Shown here in pieces: positions 55,401 through 64,000 of a stretch of DNA of 64,000 bases. Source of the stretch: Cladorhizidae sp. MBARI D1340-BT2 (taxonomy: Eukaryota > Porifera > Demospongiae > Poecilosclerida > Cladorhizidae). Under the pieces are notes generated by a model. It was given only the letters and a program-made list of their open reading frames with translations, was not told where the DNA came from and searched no databases. Numbering within the stretch: position 1 is the stretch's first letter; each line of letters opens with the position of its first letter. Made by a program: the position numbers and the translations under genes. The stretch is from the NCBI GenBank assembly GCA_028752905.1, contig JAQNBH010000004.1, positions 2,030,610 through 2,094,609 of the forward strand. Reading direction: 5' to 3'.

Positions 55401-55745
55401 CCTCCTCCCACAAAATGTCCATTATCTCATGCATGCTCAACAATTATTAGCAGGCCTGCAGGGCATGAGTCCTCTCTTCTTGTCCCCCATTATCAGCACT
55501 AATAAAGGACTATAGGGAATAAGCCAATGTTCATCATACAAGAGATTATTTAATACGGCCGAAATAAAGATTCCCTGTGACGACAAGGGTCCGAAGTTCT
55601 CCCTTAGCTCCTTTATCGCGCGCCTTACTTCGCGCGTGCAAATAATCTGGCCCTATAAGTGACTTCGTCGTCCACGTCGGGATCGCGCACCAATAATTAT
55701 TTACGAATCCACTGACCGTCCCTAGTTTTGACTCCCTTCAAAGTG
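55401..55745 (+). promoter_or_regulatory. CG-rich, promoter-like stretch
   Basis: Near 55610-55690 there is a marked cluster of CG dinucleotides (TCGCGCGCC, TTCGCGCG, CGTCGTCCACGTCGGGATCG) in an otherwise AT-rich, CG-poor neighbourhood. CCTATAAG near 55651 and CCAATAAT near 55691 resemble TATA and CCAAT elements. A candidate first exon follows. The function is inferred from composition only. Confidence 0.35.
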
Positions 55746-55820
55746 ATGGATATCTACCCAAGGAAACGAAGGATTTCTCTATCAACTAGCAGTATATTTG
55801 ACCTCTCTGAAGTTGAACCT
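55746..55820 (+). CDS. Candidate first exon, unknown protein
   Basis: From ATG at 55746 the frame gives MDIYPRKRRISLSTSS and FDLSEVEPG before a possible donor at CCTG/GTGCGT; without splicing it stops after 27 codons. The basic-then-Ser-rich start looks protein-like, and it follows the CG-rich stretch. The protein is not recognised, and no next exon can be assigned with confidence. Confidence 0.25.
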
Positions 55821-55881
55821 GGTGCGTAGAGGCCTGTACCTACCTCGGAGAAATCTGGAGCCATTTAATCTTAGCGTTGTT

Positions 55882-56765
55882 ACTTTGTTGTGGTTGCCGT
55901 TTAAAATGTTTATCACTGACAGTTGGACGGGCCACAAGGTGAAACTTAACGCTACATGGGTTAGTGACGGACTGCTCTCCTGCAATGCTGGTGAAGAAGC
56001 AAGTCTGTGATGGAGTTGATCTAATACTGGTAAAGGATGGCTAAAGTAGTGTCTTGTTGGTTGATGTGTTGCTCCAGCCTACCTCTCAATATGCACACAT
56101 GGAGAGGGTCTGGGCAAACTGGCAGCATGACTGTGCTGCACAATGCACAAAATCCATGATTTTGCACTACCCACATTTGCTGCCTGCAACAGGGGCACTT
56201 TCTTCATGACTATATTTAGTTACAACACTACTGCTATCCCATAGCTTATGGTTGCTAGGGACATCTCTGATGGTTGCTAGAGATTAACTTGAAAACTCAT
56301 AAAAAGACAGATCCTTCTCGTTGACCTTTGACCTTGCACCTTATCCCTTGCTAAGGGTCAACTTGCTCTGTCAAGTTATGTTCATGCCACCTAATTGGGA
56401 CTTTGACCTTTAACAGTTAATATGTTCACACACACACAGACAGACATTGAGGAGGTGATAATACATCTTAGTTGGTATGACTAGACTGCTGAGGTATTTC
56501 TTGAAGACGTCCACATACGACAGGTGAGTACACGCCAGAAATACTTTACACACGTCCCCCTGGCACACTTTGCTTGAGGTGGATGTCCGTATGGGGAGGG
56601 AGGGGCACATTGCTCTGTGTATGTCAGCGTATAAGACTTGGGTGAAGAGGTGTGGTCAGTGTGTTAATATGTATATATATATATTTATATGTCGGAATGC
56701 AATGACAAGGGTTAGTGCAATGACTAGGGTTAGGGCTTGGATTATGACTAGGGTTAGGGCTTGGA
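55882..56765 (+). repeat. Dispersed duplication module, copy 2
   Basis: Collinear with 26370-27262. Differences include lost bases near 56069 and 56363 and a 1-2 bp change in the CA run. The right edge passes directly into the long 24-bp satellite. Confidence 0.88.
56440..56523 (+). pseudogene. Counterpart of the candidate exon at 26943, with a stop
   Basis: It has the same acceptor (CACACACAG) and an even better donor (CAG/GTGAGT), but TAG at 56482-56484 interrupts the frame. If the exon at 26943 is real, this is its pseudo-copy. Confidence 0.25.
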
Positions 56766-59700
56766 CAATGATTAGGGTTAGGGCTTAGACAATGACTAGG
56801 GTTAGGGCTTGGACAATGACTAGGGTTAGGTCTTGCACAATGACTAGGGTTAGGGCTTGGATTATGACTAGGGTTAGGGCTTGGACAATGATTAGGGTTA
56901 GGGCTTAGACAATGACTAGGGTTAGGGCTTGGACAATGACTAGGGTTAGGTCTTGGACAATGACTAGGGTTAGGTCTTGGACAATGACTAGGGTTAGGGC
57001 TTGGACAATGACTAGGGTTAGTCCTTGGACAATGACTAGGGTTAGGGCTTGCACAATGACTAGGGTTAGGGCTTGGAAAAGGACTAGTGTTAGGGCTTGG
57101 ACAATGACTAGGGTTAGGGCTTGGACAATGACTAGGGTTAGGGCTTGGACAATGACTAGGGTTAGGGCTTGGACTAACTAGGGTTAGGGCTTGGACAATG
57201 ACTAGGGTTAGGGCTTGGACAATGACTAGGATTAGGGCTTGGGCAATGACTAGTGTTAGGGCTTGGACAATGACTAGGGTTAGGGCTTGGAAAAGGACTA
57301 GTGTTAGGGCTTGGACAATGACTAGGGTTAGGGCTTGGACAATGACTAGGGTTAGGGCTTGGACAATGACTAGGGTTAGGGCTTGGACTAACTAGGGTTA
57401 GGGCTTGGACAATGACTAGGGTTAGGGCTTGGACAATGACTAGGGTTAGGGTTTGGACAACGACTAGGATTAGGGCTTGGGCAATGACTAGGGTTAGGGC
57501 TTGGACAATGACTAGGGTTAGAGCTTGGACAATGACTAGGGTTAGGGCTTGGACAATGACTAGTGTTAGGGCTTGGACAATGACTAGGGTTAGAGCCTGG
57601 ACCATGACTAGGGTTAGGGCTTAGACAATGACGGGTTAGGGCTTGGACAATGACTAGGGTTAGGGCTTGGACAATGACTAGGGTTAGGGCTTGGACAATG
57701 ACTAGGGTTAGGGCTTGGACAATGACTAGGGTTAGGGCATGGACAATGACTAGGGTTAGGGCTTGGACAATGACTAGGGTTAGGGCTTGGACAATGACTA
57801 GGGTTAGGGCTTGGACAATGACTAGGGTTAGGGCTTGGAAAATTAACTAAGGTTAGGGCTTGGACAATGACTAGGGTTAGGGCATGGACAATGACTTGGG
57901 TTAGGACTTGGAGAATGACTAGTGTTAGGGCTTGGACAATGACTAGGGTTAGTCCTTGGACAATGACTAGGGTTAGGGCCTGGACAATGACTAGGGTTAG
58001 GGCTTGGACAATGACTAGGGTTAAGGCTTGGACAATGACTAGGGTTTGGGCTTGGACAATGACTAGTGTTAGGGCTTGGACAATGACTAGGGTTAGGGAT
58101 TGGACAATAGGGCTTGGACAATGACTAGTGTTAGGGCTTGGACAATGACTAGGGTTAGGGCTTGGACAATGACTAGGGTTAGGACTAGGACAATGACTAG
58201 GGTTAGGGCTTGGACAATGACTAGGGTTAGTGCTTGGACAATGACTAGGGTTTGGGCTTGGACAATGACTAGTGTTAGGGCTTGCACAATGACTAGGGTT
58301 AGGGCTTGGACAATGACTAGGGTTAGGGCTTGGACAATGACTGGAGTTAGGGCTTGGACAATGACTCGGGTTAGGGCTTGGACAATGACTAGGGTTAGGG
58401 CTTGGACAATGACTAGTGTTAAGGCTTGGACAATGACTAGGGTTAGGGCTTGGACAATGACTAGGGTTAGGGCTTGGACAATGACTAGGGTTAGGGCTTG
58501 GACAATGACTAGTGTTAGGGCCAGGACAATGACTAGTGTTAGGGCTTGAACAATAACTAGGGTTAGGGCTTGGACAATGACTAGGGTTAGGGCTTGGACA
58601 ATGACTAGGGTTTGGGCTTGGACAATGACTAGTGTTAGGGCTTGGACAATGACTAGGGTTAGGGCTTGGACAATGACTAGGGTTAGGGCTTGGACAATGA
58701 CTAGGGTTAGGGCTTGGACAATGACTAGGGTTAGGGCTTGGACAATGACTAGGGTTAGGGCTTGGATAATGACTAGGGTTAGGGCTTGGACAATGACTAG
58801 GGTTAGGGCTTGGACAATGACTAGGGTTAGGGCTTGGACAATGACTAGGGTTAGGGCTTGGACAATGACTAGGGTTAGGGCTTGGACAATGACTAGGGTT
58901 AGGGCTTGGACAATGACTAGGGTTAGGGCTTGGAAAATTACTAGGGTTAGGGCTTGGACAATGACTAGGGTTAGGGCATGGACAATGACTTGGGTTAGGA
59001 CTTGGAGAATGACTAGTGTTAGGGCTTGGACAATGACTAGGGTTAGTCCTTGGACAATGACTAGGGTTAGGGCTTGGACAATGACTAGTGTTAGGGCTTG
59101 GACAATGACTAGGGTTAGGGATTGGACAATGACTAGGGTTAGGGCTTGGACAATAGGGCCTGGGCAATGACTAGTGTTAGGGCCTGGACAATGACTAGTG
59201 TTAGGGCTTGGACAATGACTAGGGTTAGGACTAGGACAATGACTAGGGTTAGGGCTTGGACAATGACTAGGGTTAGGGCTTGGACAATGACTAGTGTTAG
59301 GGCTTGGACAATGACTAGGGTTAGGGCTTGGACAATGACTAGGGTTAGGGCTTGGACAATGACAAGGGTTAGGGCTTGGACAATGACTAGGGTTAGGGCT
59401 TGGACAATGACTAGGGTTAGGGCTTTGACATTGACTAGTGTTAAGGCTTGGACAATGACTAGGGTTAGGGCTTGGACAATGAATAGGGTTAGGGCTTGGA
59501 CAATGACTAGGGTTAGGGCTTGGACAATGACTAGTGTTAGGGCCTGGACAATGACTAGGGTTAGGGCTTGGACAATGACTAGTGTTAGGGCTTGGACAAT
59601 GACTAGGGTTAGGGCTTGGACAATGACTAGTGTTAGGGCTTGGACAATGACTAGGGTTAGGGCTTGGACAATGACTAGGGTTAGGGCTTTGACATTGACT

Positions 59701-62700
59701 AGTGTTAAGGCTTGGACAATGACTAGGGTTAGGGCTTGGACAATGACTAGGGTTAGGGCCTGGACAATGACTAGGGTTAGGGCTTGGACAATGACTAGGG
59801 TTAGGGCTTGGACAATGACTAGGGTTAGGGCTTGGACAATGACTAGTGTTAGGGCTTGGACAATGACTAGGGTTAGGGCTTGGACAATGACTAGGGTTAG
59901 GGCTTGGACAATGCATAGGGTTAGGGCTTGGACAATGACTAGGGTTAGGGCTTGGACAATGACAAGGGTTAGGGCTTGGACAATGACTAGAGTTAGGGCT
60001 TGGACAATGACTAGTGTTAGTGCTTGGACAATGACTAGGGTTAGGGCTTGGACAATGACTAGTGTTAGGGCCTGGACAATGACTAGGGTTAGGGCTTGGA
60101 CAATGACTAGGGTTAGGGCTTGGACAATGACTAGGGTTAGGGCTTGGACAATGACTAGTGTTAGGGCTTGGACAATGACTAGGGTTAGGGCTTGGACAAT
60201 GACTGGAGTTAGGGCTTGGACAATGACTAGGGTTAGGGCTTGGACAATGACTAGGGTTAGGGCTTGGACAATGACTAGTGTTAAGGCTTGGACAATGACT
60301 AGGGTTAGGGCTTGGACAATGACTAGGGTTAGGGCTTGGACAATGAACTAGGGTTAGGGCTTGGACAATGACTAGTGTTATGGCTTGGACAATGACTAGT
60401 GTTAGGGCCTGGACAATGACTAGTGTTAGGGCTTGGACAATGACTAGTGTTAGGGCCTGGACAATGACTAGGGTTAGGACTTGGACAATGACTAGGGTTA
60501 GGGCTTGGACAATGACTAGTGTTAGGGCCTGGACAATGACTAGTGTTAGGGCTTGGACAATAACTAGGGTTAGGGCTTGGACAATGACTAGGGTTAGGGC
60601 TTGGACAATGACTAGGGTTTGGGCTTGGACAATGACTACGGTTAGGGCTTGGACAATGACTAGTGTTAGGGCCTGGACAATGACTAGGGTTAGGGCTTGG
60701 ACAATGACTAGGGTTAGGGCTTGGACAATGACTAGGGTTAGGGCTTGGACAATGACTAGTGTTAGGGCTTGGACAATGACTAGGGTTAGGGCTTGGACAA
60801 TGACTAGGGTTAGGGCTTGGACAATGCATAGGGTTAGGGCTTAGACAATGACAAGGGTTAGGGCTTGGACAATGACTAGGGTTAGGGCTTGGACAATGAC
60901 TAGAGTTAGGGCTTGGACAATGACTAGGGTTAGGGCTTGGACAATGACTAGGGTTAGGGCTTGGACAATGACTAGTGTTAAGGCTTGGACAATGACTAGG
61001 GTTAGGGCTTGGACAATGACTAGGGTTAGGGCTTGGACAATGACTAGGGTTAGGGCTTGGACAATGACTAGTGTTAGGGCCAGGACAATGACTAGTGTTA
61101 GGGCTTGGACAATAACTAGGGTTAGGGCTTGGACAATGACTAGGGTTAGGGCTTGGACAATGACTAGGGTTTGGGCTTGGACAATGACTAGTGTTAGGGC
61201 TTGAACAATGACTAGGGTTAGGGCTTGGACAATGACTAGGGTTAGGGCTTGGACAATGACTAGGGTTAGGGCTTGGACAATGACTAGGGTTAGGGCTTGG
61301 ACAATGACTAGGGTTAGGGCTTGGATAATGACTAGGGTTAGGGCTTGGACAATGACTAGGGTTAGGGCTTGGACAATGACTAGGGTTAGGGCTTGGAAAA
61401 TTACTAGGGTTAGGGCTTGGACAATGACTAGGGTAAGGGCATGGACAATGACTTGGGTTAGGACTTGGAGAATGACTAGTGTTAGGGCTTGGACAATGAC
61501 TAGGGTTAGGGCTTGGACAATGACTAGTGTTAGGGCTTGGACAATGACTAGGGTTAGGGATTGGACAATGACTAGGGTTAGGGCTTGGACAATAGGGCCT
61601 GGACAATGACTAGTGTTAGGGCCTGGACAATGACTAGTGTTAGGGCTTGGACAATGACTAGGGTTAGGACTAGGACAATGACTAGGGTTAGGGCTTGGAC
61701 AATGACTAGGGTTAGGGCTTGGACAATGACTAGGGTTAGGGCTTGGACAATGACTAGGGTTAGGGCTTGGACAATGACTAGTGTTAGGGCTTGGACAATG
61801 ACTAGGGTTAGGGCTTGGACAATGACTGGAGTTAGGGCTTGGACAATGACTAGGGTTAGGGCTTGGACAATGACTAGGGTTAGGGCTTGGACAATGACTA
61901 GTGTTAAGGCTTGGACAATGACTAGGGTTAGGGCTTGGACAATGACTAGGGTTAGGGCTTGGACAATGAACTAGGGTTAGGGCTTGGACAATGACTAGTG
62001 TTATGGCTTGGACAATGACTAGTGTTAGGGCCTGGACAATGACTAGTGTTAGGGCTTGGACAATGACTAGTGTTAGGGCTTGGACAATGACTAGGGTTAG
62101 GGCTTGGACAATGACTAGGGTTAGGGCTTGGACAATGACTAGGGTTAGGGCTTGGATAATGACTAGGGTTAGGGCTTGGACAATGACTAGGGTTAGGGCT
62201 TGGACAATGACTAGGGTTAGGGCTTGGAAAATTACTAGGGTTAGGGCTTGGACAATGACTAGGGTAAGGGCATGGACAATGACTTGGGTTAGGACTTGGA
62301 GAATGACTAGTGTTAGGGCTTGGACAATGACTAGGGTTAGGGCTTGGACAATGACTAGTGTTAGGGCTTGGACAATGACTAGGGTTAGGGATTGGACAAT
62401 GACTAGGGTTAGGGCTTGGACAATATGGCCTGGACAATGACTAGTGTTAGGGCCTGGACAATGACTAGTGTTAGGGCTTGGACAATGACTAGGGTTAGGA
62501 CTAGGACAATGACTAGGGTTAGGGCTTGGACAATGACTAGGGTTAGGGCTTGGACAATGACTAGGGTTAGGGCTTGGACAATGACTAGGGTTAGGGCTTG
62601 GACAATGACTAGTGTTAGGGCTTGGACAATGACTAGGGTTAGGGCTTGGACAATGACTGGAGTTAGGGCTTGGACAATGACTAGGGTTAGGGCTTGGACA

Positions 62701-64000
62701 ATGACTAGGGTTAGGGCTTGGACAATGACTAGTGTTAAGGCTTGGACAATGACTAGGGTTAGGGCTTGGACAATGACTAGGGTTAGGGCTTGGACAATGA
62801 ACTAGGGTTAGGGCTTGGACAATGACTAGTGTTATGGCTTGGACAATGACTAGTGTTAGGGCCTGGACAATGACTAGTGTTAGGGCTTGGACAATGACTA
62901 GTGTTAGGGCCTGGACAATGACTAGGGTTAGGACTTGGACAATGACTAGGGTTAGGGCTTGGACAATGACTAGTGTTAGGGCCTGGACAATGACTAGTGT
63001 TAGGGCTTGGACAATAACTAGGGTTAGGGCTTGGACAATGACTAGGGTTAGGGCTTGGACAATGACTAGGGTTTGGGCTTGGACAATGACTACGGTTAGG
63101 GCTTGGACAATGACTAGTGTTAGGGCCTGGACAATGACTAGGGTTAGGGCTTGGACAATGACTAGGGTTAGGGCTTGGACAATGACTAGGGTTAGGGCTT
63201 GGACAATGACTAGTGTTAGGGCTTGGACAATGACTAGGGTTAGGGCTTGGACAATGACTAGGGTTAGGGCTTGGACAATGCATAGGGTTAGGGCTTGGAC
63301 AATGACAAGGGTTAGGGCTTGGACAATGACTAGGGTTAGGGCTTGGACAATGACTAGAGTTAGGGCTTGGACAATGACTAGGGTTAGGGCTTGGACAATG
63401 ACTAGGGTTAGGGCTTGGACAATGACTAGGGTTAGGGCTTGGACAATGACTAGTGTTAGGGCCAGGACAATGACTAGTGTTAGGGCTTGGACAATAACTA
63501 GGGTTAGCGCTTGGACAATGACTAGGGTTAGGGCTTGGACAATGACTAGGGTTTGGGCTTGGACAATGACTAGTGTTAGGGCTTGAACAATGACTAGGGT
63601 TAGGGCTTGGACAATGACTAGGGTTAGGGCTTGGACAATGACTAGGGTTAGGGCTTGGACAATGACTAGGGTTAGGGCTTGGACAATGACTAGGGTTAGG
63701 GCTTGGATAATGACTAGGGTTAGGGCTTGGACAATGACTAGGGTTAGGGCTTGGACAATGACTAGGGTTAGGGCTTGGAAAATTACTAGGGTTAGGGCTT
63801 GGACAATGACTAGGGTTAGGGCATGGACAATGACTTGGGTTAGGACTTGGAGAATGACTAGTGTTAGGGCTTGGACAATGACTAGGGTTAGGGCTTGGAC
63901 AATGACTAGTGTTAGGGCCTGGACAATGACTAGTGTTAGGGCTTGGACAATGACTAGGGTTAGGACTAGGACAATGACTAGGGTTAGGGCTTGGACAATG
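56695..64000 (+). repeat. 24-bp satellite with embedded TTAGGG
   Basis: More than 300 copies of a 24-bp unit, GGACAATGACTAGGGTTAGG plus GCTT, running past the end of the window. Most units contain GGGTTAGGG, that is one and a half animal telomere repeats, on the plus strand. Common variants are TAGTGTTAGGG, GGGTTTGGG, GGCCTGG and AATAACTAGG. The 24-bp period gives long frames on both strands (MTRVRAWT and CPSPNPSH repeats) that are not genes. Confidence 0.97.
60361..63300 (+). repeat. Higher-order blocks in the 24-bp satellite (831 and 2454 bp)
   Basis: The variant string around GTGTTATGGCTTGG occurs near 60377, 62000 and 62831. The last two are 831 bp apart; the first and third are 2454 bp apart, and the flanking order of variants agrees over hundreds of bases. 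Likewise the shortened unit ACAATAGGGCC/ACAATATGGCC recurs near 61590 and 62421 (831 bp). Recent block duplications have therefore shaped the array. Confidence 0.85.

Noticed and set aside
57614..59916. Long Pro/Cys/Ser/His-rich frames on the minus strand and MTRVRAWT frames on the plus strand
   Set aside because: By-products of the 24-bp satellite; variants change frame freely and the frames overlap on both strands.
56695..64000. True telomere
   Set aside because: TTAGGG occurs only once or so per 24-bp unit with constant filler sequence; a real animal telomere would be pure hexamer repeats. A subtelomeric position is possible but not shown.
1..64000. tRNA, rRNA or other structured RNA genes
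   Set aside because: I looked for tRNA B-box-like words and rRNA-like conserved stretches and saw none convincing; a covariance-model scan would be needed to exclude them.

Overview
This is eukaryotic, almost certainly invertebrate-animal DNA. The coding pieces I recognise are two exons of a gamma-tubulin complex gene (GCP3 type), a fragment of a NACHT (NLR-type immune receptor) domain, and animal-style transposons of the hAT, piggyBac, LINE, Penelope-like and Ty3/gypsy groups. Introns with GT/AG borders are visible and there is no bacterial gene organisation. A sponge or cnidarian would fit the NLR fragment and the transposon mix, but the species cannot be fixed from the sequence alone.

Most of the window is tandem repeat. 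At least fifteen separate minisatellite arrays (units of 18, 24, 30, 31, 34, 39, 42, 44, 46, 48 and 69 bp) fill well over half of it. Many units are multiples of three and stop-free in several frames, so they give long but meaningless reading frames on both strands.

Layout: 1-4858 is a 42-bp array. 4866-9750 holds an hAT tail, a LINE fragment in which a 44-bp array grew out of reverse transcriptase coding sequence, a decayed minus-strand hAT, another array and a broken NACHT fragment. 9750-12990 is AT-rich with a 48-bp array, poly-C and a strong hairpin. 13085-14794 is a piggyBac transposase pseudogene with a perfect in-place triplication of 237 bp. 15064-25650 is one 18-bp array split by a 3.4-kb hAT insertion at 19512-22918. 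26370-27262 is a duplicated module, present again at 55882-56765, whose right edge carries the start of the 24-bp satellite. 28864-29136 and 44293-44445 are two coding exons of a GCP3-like gene on the plus strand. The 15 kb between them are filled by arrays and by a 4-kb tandem duplication carrying a TTAA-flanked MITE, a LINE tail and inverted copies of the 42-bp array. 44590-47815 is more arrays. 48668-54167 is a young, apparently intact Ty3/gypsy element with 202-bp LTRs, one 1641-residue reading frame, a 5-bp target duplication and a self-complementary primer site, inserted inside an older LINE. 56695 to the window end is a 24-bp satellite with the telomere-like sequence GGGTTAGGG in most units.

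The only confident host gene is the GCP3-like one. The rest is a story of repeat growth and nested insertion. The best candidates for follow-up are the self-priming LTR element, the TTAGGG-bearing satellite with its higher-order units, the LINE-derived minisatellite, and the intronic array of more than fifty CACGTG boxes.
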